Shown: positions 50,701 to 60,144, counted from the stretch's first letter. The stretch: 64,000 nt of DNA from CAYRYU01 sp964428355 (GCA_964428355.1 CAYRYU010000007.1:66377-130376); one strand, 5' to 3'. A program made the numbers and translations. The notes: generated by a model from the letters alone, not told the origin.

Positions 50701-52571
50701 AGGGTGTCGGGGCTGCGGCAAGGCTGTTCCCGGGTTCCGACAAAACCTCGGAGTTCCGCAACGACCTCGCCTCGCAGATCAAGAGCTTTGCCCAGAAGCA
50801 TTCCGTGTTTCCCCCCAGGCTGGTGGGAGAGGCGGCGGAGTTCCTTTTCATCTCGCTCTCGCGGGGAATTCCCTTCCCGATCAGCCGGGAAGCGGCCGAG
50901 ATCGTCAAGGCCTTCCATGCCCACCTCCGGGAAAAGGGAAGCTACGAGGAGTTCCGCTCCTCCACCGACAGGATCAAACGGGACACCGGGGCGGTGTTCC
51001 TCCTTTTCCGGACATGGATGGAAGGTTTTCTCGCGGAAGAACCGCGGCCCGACGGTCTCCTTTTCCTGGACGAAGCTGCCTGGCTCCTGTTCGAAGAGAC
51101 GGTTGACCCGGTGAGAGTCGGTCGCCATCCGGTCTCCCGGGACCTCGAAGGTCTCGTCGGAAGCCACGCCCTGGTCGAAAAGGGGAAATACCGCTTCCAA
51201 TTCAACTCCTTCATGAGCCGGCTTTCCCGGTTCCAAGAGGAGTCGGTCCCACGTTACGAAGCATTCCTTTCGTTGAAAAAAGCCCTTTCCGGTGAGAAAC
51301 GGGCCGAACTGAAACTCGAGGAGTTCAAGGCGCGCGTCCTCACCACGTTCGTCCGGAACAAGCTTCTCGACCAGGTCTTCCTCCCGTTGATCGGATCGAA
51401 CCTGGCAAAACAGCTCGGAACCGCCGGGGACGACAAGCAGACAGACAGGATGGGCCTCCTGCTGCTGATCTCCCCACCCGGATACGGCAAAACGACTCTC
51501 ATGGAGTATGTCGCCAACCGGCTCGGGGTGGTCTTCATCAAGGTGAACGGACCCGCGATCGGGAACAAGGTCACCTCGCTCGACCCGGCCGAAGCCCCCT
51601 TCGCCAGCGCACGGGAGGAACTCAACAAGCTGAACCTCTCACTGGTGATGGGTGATAACGTGATGATCTATGTGGACGACATCCAGCACTGTTCTCCCGA
51701 GTTTCTGGAAAAATTCATCTCTCTCTGCGACGCCCAGCGCAAGATCGAAGGCGTGTTCCAGGGGAAGAGCAGGACTTTCGACCTCCGGGGCCGGAAGGTT
51801 GCCGTCGTGATGGCGGGCAACCCCTACACCGAGAGCGGCGAAAGATTCCAGATCCCGGACATGCTCGCCAACCGGGCCGACACATTCAACCTCGGCGACA
51901 TCGTGGGCGGAGCCGAGGACAGTTTCCGGATGAGCTACCTGGAAAACGCCGCAGGCTCCAACCCCGTCCTTTCCCGGCTCGCTTCCTCGAGCCCGAAAGA
52001 TCTTCAGGCCGTGATCCGCCTCGCGGAAACCGGGGGGAGGGAGAACGTCGAACTCGAGGGAGGGGTTCCCCTCGAGGAGGTCCAGGAATGCGTCAACACG
52101 ATGAAGAAGCTTGTCCGGGTCAGGGATGTAGTTCTGGCCGTGAACCGCGAGTATATTGCGTCCGCGGCCCAGGCCGACGCCTACCGCACCCAGCCCCCTT
52201 TCAAGCTCCAGGGTTCGTATCGCAACATGAACCGGATGGCCGAGAAGATCCTCCCGATCATGAATGATGCGGAAGTGGAGGAGCTGATAGCGGGACATTA
52301 CCAGAACGAGGCTCAGACCCTCACGACCGGGGCGGAGTTCAACCTGCTCCGGTTCAAGGAGTTGCTCGGAAAACTCTCGGCGGATGAGGGGGCACGCCTC
52401 GAGGAGATCCGGAAAACCTTCAAAAAGAACCAGATGCTGAAGGGAGTGGGCTCGGAAGACCGAATCGGCCAACTGATCGCCCAGCTTTCGACCTTCGAGC
52501 AGGGCCTGGACGGAATCCGCCAGGTCCTTTCCCAGGGGCTGACAAACCTCACTGACAAGAAGAAGAAGTGA
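47775..52571 (+). CDS. Giant AAA ATPase with DUF3686-type N-terminus (contains assembly gap)
   Basis: About 1600 residues as drawn, with 100 Ns at 49331-49430. The N-terminal 450 residues match the DUF3686 region annotated in 'DNA repair ATPase' proteins (NCVPRDMVPVGNRFIFGYNV). Next come a coiled coil around the gap, a helical middle and a C-terminal AAA domain with Walker A SPPGYGKTT (about 1233), Walker B MIYVDDIQ (about 1297) and VAVVMAGNPYT as sensor 1. The frame is the same on both sides, so the true gap length should be 1 modulo 3. It is the third gene after yqiJ-yqiK; this trio recurs in other genomes. The DNA-repair label is weakly founded. Confidence 0.88.
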   Translation: MTENKPTQDAPGAPPAPSAPQPDGLDRGTYEVIRNRLLTQGKALRERLDKLNVSRKETFGSIELTLLSTERIQTPHNCVPRDMVPVGNRFIFGYNVFFGLKSETRISDVFAVYEFNNGNFRELPLDLISNSSFESDFKDLYKYYKQTRFAKFAVIGPHLFMIFQVGRTPEDIKTFKWAIHEDRLEYLDNRSDHQYKLPPQHEFEWVRTHRDLHRFGTHPHISIEDRIFVETVGGDLTIKIEDNTETGEGIYSEPVVDKDQTLDDAEIFYASLGNLILLKIRPYQEKDFRYIVYSEKIRRAIRLDAIANACVLLPDNQGIIYSHGYYLQNGEHKEYEGDISGLKFERLLPSPNGEDFLYMFHNPSAGMYILLSYNLIEQKVDNPLICGGYSLFEDGKMINFKEAREASKHHSIQVWQTPYVGPNYVAPAKQDSLLYKIGNRDIVRCMAEMREVISLCERDDTFANLYLDIVKKTGDILDAYFWVDKPEAFNPREIILGIKETAHKAVDEFDKVNRIRKAXXXXXXXXXXXXXXXXXXXXXXXXXXXXXXXXXXARVESLKTGAEAKVADKEALEASNELQMLIEIVGNLKIEDAVQRTRIIDAISLVFAQLNQIRAGIKQRSQELAVVEGQAEFSSQVKLLTQSIVNAIDVCDSPEKCDEMLTKVMVQIEELEGKFADFDKFVIALSEKRQEAYGAFESRKVALVEARTKRASGLMTAAERILKGVESRASKFQSPNEIHGFFASDLMVDKIRDIVGQLRGLHDSVKADDLETRLKTLREEAIRQLKDRQELFLDGENILKLGNHRFSVNRQPLDLTTVVRDGEMYFHLTGTNFFEKVAHPDFAGFRPFWNQETVSENDTVYRGEYLAYCAFKELESGPPDSVSRLNSAPPMEVFRFIQNFMAPRYSEGYTKGVHDHDAALILKTLVEIAPSVGLLRYSPSARTLAELFWKEMARSSFFWSQLGEDSAKSVLEAKLQGVGAAARLFPGSDKTSEFRNDLASQIKSFAQKHSVFPPRLVGEAAEFLFISLSRGIPFPISREAAEIVKAFHAHLREKGSYEEFRSSTDRIKRDTGAVFLLFRTWMEGFLAEEPRPDGLLFLDEAAWLLFEETVDPVRVGRHPVSRDLEGLVGSHALVEKGKYRFQFNSFMSRLSRFQEESVPRYEAFLSLKKALSGEKRAELKLEEFKARVLTTFVRNKLLDQVFLPLIGSNLAKQLGTAGDDKQTDRMGLLLLISPPGYGKTTLMEYVANRLGVVFIKVNGPAIGNKVTSLDPAEAPFASAREELNKLNLSLVMGDNVMIYVDDIQHCSPEFLEKFISLCDAQRKIEGVFQGKSRTFDLRGRKVAVVMAGNPYTESGERFQIPDMLANRADTFNLGDIVGGAEDSFRMSYLENAAGSNPVLSRLASSSPKDLQAVIRLAETGGRENVELEGGVPLEEVQECVNTMKKLVRVRDVVLAVNREYIASAAQADAYRTQPPFKLQGSYRNMNRMAEKILPIMNDAEVEELIAGHYQNEAQTLTTGAEFNLLRFKELLGKLSADEGARLEEIRKTFKKNQMLKGVGSEDRIGQLIAQLSTFEQGLDGIRQVLSQGLTNLTDKKKK
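49331..49430. other. Assembly gap (100 N), genuinely missing sequence
   Basis: The flanks (ending CCGGAAGGCAAC and beginning GCCAGGGTCGAG) share no repeat, unlike the other two gaps, so coding sequence of unknown length is missing. Confidence 0.9.
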
Positions 52572-52666
52572 TCCCGGGCGGGCTCTCCCTCCCCGCGGCC
52601 CAAGGTCGATCCGTTGGGTGACCGGTCAACTTTACTCAGGACAAAGATTCCTTGGAGGGTGCCGTT

Positions 52667-53683
52667 TTGTCGGAGAATCTGAAAAAGTTCATCACCCTTT
52701 CCCCGTTCGTTGTTTTCCTTCTCTGGGTCGCCCTCCATCAACCAATGGGCTGCTATGACGGCCCGGGATCCTGGAGAGGCGGCCGCTGCGCCATGGGCAG
52801 GAAGTATCTTGGAAAGGTGATCAACCGGTACAATTTCTGCCACCCTGTTCCGATCGTCACGATCGATGAACCCCTCATCCAGAAGCTGATCGACGAGGGA
52901 TACTTTCGGGATGAAACCTTCTGCCCCGACGACGCCTATCTCGTTTTGTGTTCTGGAGGCTATCTTCCAGACCCCCCCACAAAATGGCAGATCTTCCTGG
53001 ATGACATCCAGTTCCGGCTCAGGGAGAACGTTTTCCTTCCCCTCCCGCTCCTTTCCACGATCGGAGGGGCCTCCTGGCATGACCCGGGAACCTTCATGCT
53101 TGCCACGAGCCCATTCGGCCTGAAGATCAACTGTTCGGTGCACGGGGAGGGCACTTCCATCCCGCCGGTTCCTCTACCGTCTCTTCCCACCAGCCAATCC
53201 GATCTTCTTCTGGCGATTTGCCAGGGGAAAGCGAGCGATGTCTTCCGCCTTCTCGAGCAGGGCGTCCCGATTCCCGAGACCACCGTCGAGGGAAGGGACC
53301 CGTTGGCCATCGCAGCACACTACGGACATTTTGACGTGGTACGCAGGTTCCTGGATGACCTTCCCCCAGAATCACGGAAGGAAGCCGCCAACCGCTTGCT
53401 GCCGGAGACGCTCGAGTTCGAGTGGACCGATGTTGCCAGCCATCTCGTCGACCTCGGGGCGGAAGTCGACCAGCGGAAAAGCGGCGGCCAGGAGACGCTT
53501 CTATTCGTTGCCATACAGGAGCAGCGGCCCGAATTCGTCAGGTTCCTGGTCAGCGCGGGAGCGGACCTGACCGCTTCGGTGAACGGGATGACTCCACTGG
53601 GAAGGGCTCGCGCGCAGGCCGGTGTAATGAACCCCGTCCGGAACGCGATCATCGGCATCATCGAGCGGGCGGGCGGAAAATAG
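52667..53683 (+). CDS. Exported ankyrin-repeat protein
   Basis: 338 residues from a TTG at 52667, chosen because GGAGGG lies 7 bases upstream. The N-terminal hydrophobic stretch (FITLSPFVVFLLWVALHQPM) is a signal or anchor, and several Cys follow (MGCYD, GGRCAM, NFCHP). From about residue 180 there are three to four ankyrin repeats: SDLLLAICQGKASDVFRLLE, DPLAIAAHYGHFDVVRRFLD, ETLLFVAIQEQRPEFVRFLV. It is probably periplasmic and protein-binding. Confidence 0.83.
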   Translation: MSENLKKFITLSPFVVFLLWVALHQPMGCYDGPGSWRGGRCAMGRKYLGKVINRYNFCHPVPIVTIDEPLIQKLIDEGYFRDETFCPDDAYLVLCSGGYLPDPPTKWQIFLDDIQFRLRENVFLPLPLLSTIGGASWHDPGTFMLATSPFGLKINCSVHGEGTSIPPVPLPSLPTSQSDLLLAICQGKASDVFRLLEQGVPIPETTVEGRDPLAIAAHYGHFDVVRRFLDDLPPESRKEAANRLLPETLEFEWTDVASHLVDLGAEVDQRKSGGQETLLFVAIQEQRPEFVRFLVSAGADLTASVNGMTPLGRARAQAGVMNPVRNAIIGIIERAGGK

Positions 53684-53739
53684 AAAGCCGGGCAAGGCCA
53701 TCCCTTTCATTTCCGGGAGCGTTGTGGTTAAATCCGGGA

Positions 53740-54516
53740 ATGCCCGCGCCTGAAAAAACCCACCTGATTCCCGCTTCGAATTCCCAGGACCTTCGGGTTC
53801 TGATGGATTTCCTGAGCATGTCGCCGGGCAAATCCGAGGAGGTCTTCGGGAAGTTCAGGAACCTCCCCGGGGCCGTTCACAGGGGAAGCGGACTACGACA
53901 GTTCCTTTTCGTTGGCGGGAAGCGGGGGGATCGCGTGCTTCTCGTTGCCCACGCAGACACTTTCTGGGACGAAGAGTACAACCATGGGACGGTAGAAAGG
54001 CAGGAAATCGCCGACGAAGCGGGGGTTCTCCGAAATCTTGCAGGGGGCCTGGGAGCGGATGACCGCGCCGGCTGCGCAATGTTGTGGCTGCTCCGGGATC
54101 TGGGGCACTCGCTCCTGGTCACCAGCGGGGAGGAAAGGGGGGGCGTCGGAAGCCGGTGGCTGATGAGCGATAACGCTGATGTCGCGAGGGAAATCAACGC
54201 CTCCCACCGGTTCGTGGTCCAGCTCGACCGGAGGAACGCGCGGGATTTCAAATGCTATTCCGTCGGGACGGATGATTTCCGGAGCTACATTGCCGCCGTC
54301 ACGGGCTTTTCCGAGCCCGACCGGGAATGTTTCACCGATATCGTCACGCTCTGTCGCGAGATCCCGGGAGTCAACCTCAGCATCGGGTATCGGAACGAAC
54401 ACACATCCAGCGAGATCCTTGTGGCAGCTGACTGGCTCAACTCTCTTGCACTCTGCCGTCGATGGCTGTCAAGCCCCGGCCTCCCTGGTTTCAGCCTCCC
54501 CTCACCCATCGCATGA
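53740..54516 (+). CDS. M20/M28-like zinc metallopeptidase
   Basis: 258 residues. Metal-binding motifs are VAHADTF (His71, Asp73), GLGADDRAG (Asp107/108) and SGEERGG (Glu131/132), as in di-zinc aminopeptidases of the M20/M28/M42 clan. No signal peptide; there seems to be no separate lid domain, so it is shorter than typical M20 or M42 enzymes. The substrate is unknown. No Shine-Dalgarno is present, and a TTAAAT box ends about 6 bases before the ATG, so this mRNA may be leaderless. Confidence 0.82.
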   Translation: MPAPEKTHLIPASNSQDLRVLMDFLSMSPGKSEEVFGKFRNLPGAVHRGSGLRQFLFVGGKRGDRVLLVAHADTFWDEEYNHGTVERQEIADEAGVLRNLAGGLGADDRAGCAMLWLLRDLGHSLLVTSGEERGGVGSRWLMSDNADVAREINASHRFVVQLDRRNARDFKCYSVGTDDFRSYIAAVTGFSEPDRECFTDIVTLCREIPGVNLSIGYRNEHTSSEILVAADWLNSLALCRRWLSSPGLPGFSLPSPIA

Positions 54517-54551
54517 CCATCATCCGATGCGCCATCCTCCTGTGTCCATTG

Positions 54552-54576
54552 CCCTGGAAAACTCCTTTTTCCAGGG
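54552..54576 (+). terminator. Hairpin after metallopeptidase gene
   Basis: A perfect 10-bp stem CCCTGGAAAA / TTTTCCAGGG with a 5-nt loop. It lies 36 bp after the stop. No T-tract follows, so it may be a processing or attenuation hairpin instead. Confidence 0.5.
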
Positions 54577-54635
54577 GCGAAGGCGGATAGGCTTCTTCTT
54601 GCCCGGGGAAAGGAATTGTTGTACATTTGCCTGCA

Positions 54636-54653
54636 GATTTGTCAAAACAAATC
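54636..54653 (+). promoter_or_regulatory. Inverted repeat upstream of cupin gene
   Basis: GATTTGT-CAAA-ACAAATC, a perfect 7-bp dyad ending 26 bp before the cupin GTG. It could be an operator or a leader hairpin. Confidence 0.45.
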
Positions 54654-54679
54654 CCGAGACATCTTTCAGGAGGAAGACC

Positions 54680-54946
54680 GTGAAAATCGAAGTCAGGAAA
54701 CCGACCAAGGACGAGCTCGAGAAACTGGGCGTGAAGACGTGGGGAATCTGGACCTGCGAACCCAAGACTTTCGATTGGCACTACGACGACCAAGAGACAT
54801 GCCTGATTCTCGAAGGAAAAGTGACCGTCAAAGCCGGAAAGGAAGAGGTGAACTTCGGAAAGGGCGATCTGGTTGTTTTCCCAAAGGGTCTGTCCTGCGT
54901 CTGGACGGTTCACGAGACGGTTAAAAAGCACTACCGGTTCGGGTGA
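54680..54946 (+). CDS. Small cupin-domain protein
   Basis: 88 residues from a GTG at 54680 with CAGGAGG upstream. It is a single cupin barrel: FDWHYDDQETCLILEGKVTV as cupin motif 1 and GKGDLVVFPKGLSCVWTVHE as motif 2, close to the Cupin_3 (DUF861) group. Members include ureidoglycine aminohydrolase-like and many uncharacterised proteins; the enzymatic role is unknown. The CorA gene begins 6 bp downstream, so the two are cotranscribed. Confidence 0.87.
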   Translation: MKIEVRKPTKDELEKLGVKTWGIWTCEPKTFDWHYDDQETCLILEGKVTVKAGKEEVNFGKGDLVVFPKGLSCVWTVHETVKKHYRFG

Positions 54947-54952
54947 AACCTG

Positions 54953-55954
54953 ATGGCGGAGACTAGGTTCTTTCATGTTTCCCCGAAGGGGAAAATGGGA
55001 CGTCTCCAGAACCTGAAAGAAGCCCTGGAGTTTCAGAAAAAGGGCGACTACGTCTGGCTCGACTTCCATGACCCGACGCGGGAGCAGCTCGATCCCCTGA
55101 TAGAAGCATTCGGGGTTCATCCCCTTTCCATCGAGGACTGCCTGGATGACGATCAGATCCCCAAAATGGAGGACTACCCCACCAACACCTTCTTCCTTTT
55201 CAACTATTACGGGTACGAAAACAAGGAAGTCCTGTCGGACGAGATCGACTTTTGCCTTGGAAAGAATTTCCTGATCAGCGTTTCCGGGCACAATTCGCAG
55301 AGCCCGAACTTCTTCGACAAGTTCGATGAACGGCTTTCCCGGAGTGCCCTGGATATCGGGAAAGGCCCGGAGTATCTGCTCTACGTGATCCTCGACTACA
55401 TCATAGACCGGAAATTCGCGGTCATCGACAGGATCCAGGAGGAGGTGGAAGCCTCCGAAGAGAAGATTCTCAAAAGCCCGGACGACTTCCAGCCGGGGGA
55501 ACTGATGCAGATCAGGGCATGCCTCCTGAAGCTCCGCAAGAGCCTGTTCCACGAAAGAGAGGTTCTGATCAGGGTCTGCCGTAAGGACTCCCCTTTCATC
55601 GGGGAAAAAGCCATCTATTTCTACAGGGATATCTACGACCACCTTGCGAAATTCCTCGAGTTCGTCGAGATCAACAGGGAAATGCTTACCTCCCTGATGG
55701 AACTCTACCTTTCGGGCATCAACAACCGGATGGCCATGGTTTCCAACCAGATCAACCAGGTCATGCGCCGGCTGACAACGATTTCCGTCATTTTCATGCC
55801 CCTCACCATCCTTTCCGGAGTGGGCGGCATGTCGGAATGGTCCTACATTTGCGGCCCGGAAAACTGGAAGATCTCCTACCCCGCATTTTTCCTCCTCATG
55901 GGGGGGATAGGTTATCTGAACTATTGGTTGCTGAGGAAACTCGACTGGCTCTGA
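54953..55954 (+). CDS. corA: CorA-family divalent cation transporter
   Basis: 333 residues. A soluble N-terminal funnel domain of alpha/beta type begins FHVSPKGKMGRLQNLKEALE. The long stalk helix leads to YLSGINNRMAMVSNQINQVM and two C-terminal TM helices (RRLTTISVIFMPLTILSGVG; AFFLLMGGIGYLNYWLLRKL). The selectivity loop reads GGMSEW, where the classical motif is GMN; this variant is seen in a CorA subgroup. It should form a pentamer that imports Mg2+ (or Co2+/Ni2+). It is expressed with the cupin gene. Confidence 0.92.
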   Translation: MAETRFFHVSPKGKMGRLQNLKEALEFQKKGDYVWLDFHDPTREQLDPLIEAFGVHPLSIEDCLDDDQIPKMEDYPTNTFFLFNYYGYENKEVLSDEIDFCLGKNFLISVSGHNSQSPNFFDKFDERLSRSALDIGKGPEYLLYVILDYIIDRKFAVIDRIQEEVEASEEKILKSPDDFQPGELMQIRACLLKLRKSLFHEREVLIRVCRKDSPFIGEKAIYFYRDIYDHLAKFLEFVEINREMLTSLMELYLSGINNRMAMVSNQINQVMRRLTTISVIFMPLTILSGVGGMSEWSYICGPENWKISYPAFFLLMGGIGYLNYWLLRKLDWL

Positions 55955-56035
55955 AGCCATTCCGGTCTCCGAAACCGCCGATGCCGATGCGGGTGACTCC
56001 CCGGCCGGGACGGGCTGCCGGGTGGATCGGGTTTC

Positions 56036-56815
56036 TCAGGAAACCTGCCGCGCCTCTCCAGACCACAGGCGGCGCAAGATTTCCCGCGAAAGAAGGATGT
56101 ACTCGCGGTGTGAGGTGAAAACCTCCAGGGTGATGGTTCCGTCGTAGACCTTCTTCAGCTCGGGAATCAGCGTTTCCCATTCGATCCTGCCGGCCCCAAC
56201 CGGGATGTGGAGGTCCCTTTGTCCATCGTTGTCGTGCATGTGCACGTGACGAAGAATGTGGGCGAACTCACGCGCGAAGTCGACGGGGTTCCGGCTGTGA
56301 AGGTTGAAATGGCCGATATCGAGGTGAAAGCCCAGGCCGGGGTTCAGTGCGAACAGTTTCCTCAGGTTATCCAGGTTCTCCTTGAAATCTCCGACCGGCT
56401 CAAAGACCATCGAGATCCCCAGCGGTTTGGCGGTTGCTACTATCTGAAGCAGGCATTCCGTCTGGAGGGCGATCCCTTCATCGGCTGAAAATAGCCCGGG
56501 GGGCCAGTGTGCGTGGATCGTCACCACGTTCACACCGAGCTTCGCGAACACACCGAGGTATTTCCGAGCGACCTCAACGGAGGCTTTCCGGAGCTCCGGA
56601 AGAGGGGATCCGATGGGGATGTACCAGGCGAGATGTCCAACCGCCCCGAGCCTGAACTCGGAAAGGGCTTTCGATACTGCCGCGATATCGATCCGTTCGG
56701 CCTCCCCGAAATCCGGTTCGAAGAAAAGATCGGCGAAATCGAACCCGTTCCTTCCGATCCAGCGGATCTCCTCGGCGATATCCCTGCGGGGATGGGTTGG
56801 ATACCCGATCTTCAC
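56036..56815 (-). CDS. Sugar phosphate isomerase/epimerase-like TIM barrel
   Basis: 259 residues from a GTG at 56815 with AAGGTGG upstream; the protein then starts MKIGYPTHPRRD, as expected for the fold. The Xyl-isomerase-like TIM barrel (AP endonuclease 2 superfamily) shows metal ligands in VFEPVGDF (Glu), GFHLDIGHFNL (Asp, His), HVHMHDNDGQRDLHIPVGAG (His) and ITLEVF (Glu). Members are sugar isomerases, epimerases or endonuclease IV relatives; sequence alone does not show which. Confidence 0.87.
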   Translation of the reverse strand: MKIGYPTHPRRDIAEEIRWIGRNGFDFADLFFEPDFGEAERIDIAAVSKALSEFRLGAVGHLAWYIPIGSPLPELRKASVEVARKYLGVFAKLGVNVVTIHAHWPPGLFSADEGIALQTECLLQIVATAKPLGISMVFEPVGDFKENLDNLRKLFALNPGLGFHLDIGHFNLHSRNPVDFAREFAHILRHVHMHDNDGQRDLHIPVGAGRIEWETLIPELKKVYDGTITLEVFTSHREYILLSREILRRLWSGEARQVS

Positions 56816-57016
56816 CTCATTCCACCTTCCCTTTCCATCGGAAACCGCTTCTTCCAAACTCGAAAACACTGGGTTTCACGACCTTTCCCTTTATACCAGA
56901 ACGGTCCGGTCCGGTAAACCCCTCCGAAAACCGATCCCCTTTTCCCTGAGGAACCGACAGGGTATCATGTCCCGAAAGGTTTCAGCCCCACCGATCGTGT
57001 AGAATCCTGAAACGAG

Positions 57017-60000
57017 ATGAAGAAACGCCTTTCCGCCATAACCCCTTTCATCCTGCCGTTCATGCTGACGGCGATCCTGATCTGGGTTCTCCAGCAAGCG
57101 GAAAGCCGCCGGGAAACCTGGCGGAAGCGGGAATTCGAAGACCGGCTACGGCAGGAAGCAGTCCAAAGGGTGGAGCTGCTGCAGGTCATCCATCCGTTCG
57201 AAGAACAGGTGCGCCGGCGCGGAAACCGCATGCAAAAGATCCTGACCCGGTTGCTCGAAACCCGCCGCCCGGAAGGCGGCCCACCCTCCAGTCAGATCCT
57301 GGGAAAATGTTTCCTCGATGCGTTTCCAAAGGCATTTGCACCCTCCTTCCGGCCGCGCGGAACGAAGGTCTGGTTGTTCTCGATCGGTCCCGACCGGAAG
57401 CCCGTCCCGATCCCCGGTCCATCTCTCCAAACGGAGAAGGGGCGGATAATGGCCCGGATCTTCCGATCCTTCTGGGATTACCAGAACCTTTCCAACGAGG
57501 AAAGAAGCCGATTGGGAGACCAATGCACAGGGACCTTCGGGGACACGTGTCCCCTTTCATTCGTTGCCCCATATCGGAAAGGCCGCGTCACCAACTGTTT
57601 TTTCGAGGGAAAGACATGGATGCTCCTCTGGAACTCTATCCGGTTTGGGAATCGGGACATCGGCGGATTCATCGCCCTCTTTCCCGGAAAAACCGTTTTC
57701 TCCTCGAGGCCTTTGTGGCGGGCCCTCAATTTCCGACCGGCGATTCCTGAAAGTCGTGGGATCCCGGTCCTGGTACCCCAGGAGGACTCATTTCGGAAAC
57801 TCGAACCGGTTTTCCCGCGGATTTCGATCCCCCCCGCTCTCCGAAAGCTGGTAATCGAACAATCAAGACTTCCCGCCCGTGGCGAGATCCTCCCCCACCA
57901 GGTCTTGAAGGAGTTTCCCGACGCCTTCCTCTATCGCGGGCTGCTTTCCGTGAATTCGTCCTTCGAGGTCTGGGTGGCGTTTCCGAAGGGCTCACCCCTT
58001 TCCGGGAAGGGGCATTCAATCTCCGGCAATCTCGGCGCGGTTCTTGCCACTTTCTGGGCCGTGGTCTTCCTTCGGATTCTTTGGACCGGGAACCCAATCC
58101 ACCTCCCGATGAAGGTCTGGCTTCCGGGTTTCTTTGCATTGGTGGGAGGGCTTCCCCTCACCGCGTTTTATCTCGTCGGGTCGATGCAGATCGAGATCAC
58201 TCTGAGGCGGGAGATTCTGAGCCTTCGCGAGAACGCGATCGCGCAGCTCGAAGGGATCGACTCGGGGAACTCCGCCCAGTTCACGAATTTCGGAACCACC
58301 TGCCGGAAGGTCATTTCTTCTCCCCCATGGTTTGCCGGCGTCCTTGGAAGAAAGCCGGAATTCGGTCTCAAAGCGGCCCGGATCGCGCACGATTCCTTCC
58401 GGTCGGCCGGAATCCCGCTCGAAACCGTGCTGTTCATCCCCTTCGGGGAAAGCTCCCGTGTGTTCTGTTTCGGTTCCAGGCTATCGAAGGGACAGGCGTC
58501 GGGAGTCGTCGATCTATATGAAAGCACTATCATCCCCGTTCTCCAGCCCCTCTTTTTTCTTGATCCCACAAGATTCGAAAACACCCCGACCGATGCGAAG
58601 ATGGTGGGACAATGGCTCCAGAAGACCGGGGTATTCGGAGACAACGGGATTTTCAAGAGGGATTACATCCTCGTGGGAATGGGAAAGGGGGCGGTTTCAA
58701 CCACCGCGGGAAAGAGCGTTCTCCACTACTTCGATTTCCTTTCCCCCAAGAGCGTTCCCGACCAGTTCGTGGCTTTCATCGCNNNNNNNNNNNNNNNNNN
58801 NNNNNNNNNNNNNNNNNNNNNNNNNNNNNNNNNNNNNNNNNNNNNNNNNNNNNNNNNNNNNNNNNNNNNNNNNNNNNNNNNNACTTCGATTTCCTTTCCC
58901 CCAAGAGCGTTCCCGACCAGTTCGTGGCTTTCATCGCAAATCCTGCGGGGGGATACCTCCTGAGACTGAGGAGGGTGGTCCGGAAATTCAACGGTTCGAT
59001 CGGAGACCCGCGGCGCTGGATCGCCCTGGGAGTGAGAACGGGCGAGGGAATGGAGCCGGACCGCCCCCGCCTTTCGGGCAAGTTCTGGGGTACCGGCTTC
59101 GGGCGGAAACTCCGAAGGGACATGGAAATCGCGGAGCAGCTTGATTCGAGGAGAGTCAGCGAAACGGAAAGCTCGGTTTTCGTTGCCTATCCCTGCCGGC
59201 AGGCCCCAGGGCTGATCCTCGGAACCCATGTTCCTCTGGACGTCCCCAGGCGGAATGCCCAGGCGGGGAAGATGATACTCGACACCCTGACGGGTGGAAT
59301 CGGGCTTTTCATCTTCCTCATCGCATCTTTCGTCTCCCGGAATCTTGTCTCCCCACTGAAAAGGATCGAGGAAGGACTCCTGGAGGTCGCTTCAGGACAC
59401 CTGGGGGTGAGGGTCGCCGTGGAACGGGAGGATGAACTGGGTGAGATGACACGCTCCCTCGACCTGATGATCCGCGGACTCGAGAACCGCCGTGACCTCG
59501 GACGATTCGTCTCCGGGACCCTTGACGCCGCGGTGTCACAGGTTTCGGAAGAGGAGATCTGGGCTCCCGTGAAAAGGCCGGGGGCGGTTCTCGTTTCCGA
59601 CCTGAGAGATTTTACCTCCCATTCCGAAAGCCACCCCCCCGAGGAAATCGTCACGATGCTGAACCACCATCTCGAATCGATGGCCGATTGCATCCAGCGG
59701 GGGGGAGGGATGATCGAGAAGTTCATCGGAGACGCCGTTGTCGCGTCATTCTACGACCTGGACGGACGGTCGGGGCTGGCGGCAGCGCTCGAGGCTGCAT
59801 GCGCGATGCGTCGAAGACACCAGGGAATCCAGGAAGAAAGGCGGGTCCGCGGCTTGTTTCCCTACGAAATGGGCGTCGGAATCGACGAAGGGACTCTCCT
59901 TGCAGGAACGATAGTCTCTTCCGGCCGACTCGAGCACGCAGTCCTGGGATTGCCCAGGAAAGAGGCGGAGAATCTGGAAAGCCTTTCGCGGAAGGGGAAA

Positions 60001-60144
60001 TCGACGAAGATAGTCCTCTCCCCCGCCGCATCCCGGAGGGCCAGGGAGCATTTCCCGCAGATCGCTTTCCGGGAGCTGGATTTCAGGCGGGGATTCGAGC
60101 TGGAAAACCTCCTTCCAACAGGAGAAGGGGCGGGAATCGAATGA
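57017..60144 (+). CDS. Membrane HAMP-cyclase A (metal-binding half), split by a false gap
   Basis: Collapsing the duplicated 55 bp plus 100 N gives one frame of 990 residues. TM1 (about 7-26), sensor 1, a TM pair (about 340-388), sensor 2, TM4 (about 700), HAMP, then a class III cyclase domain from about 800. The metal Asp810 (SDLRDFT) and Asp854 (EKFIGDA) and Lys850 are present. The segment that normally reads GDxVNxAARL reads GLPRKEAENL: Asp, Asn and Arg are Leu927, Lys930 and Asn934. The domain alone should not be active. The next gene overlaps by ATGA and supplies the missing residues. A TAGAAT box ends 11 bases before the ATG. Confidence 0.9.
58728..58937. other. False assembly gap: 55-bp duplicate flanking 100 N
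   Basis: The 55 bases at 58728-58782 (starting ACTTCGATTTCC) are repeated exactly at 58883-58937 on the other side of Ns 58783-58882. The contigs overlap; removing 155 bp restores one reading frame. Confidence 0.96.
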
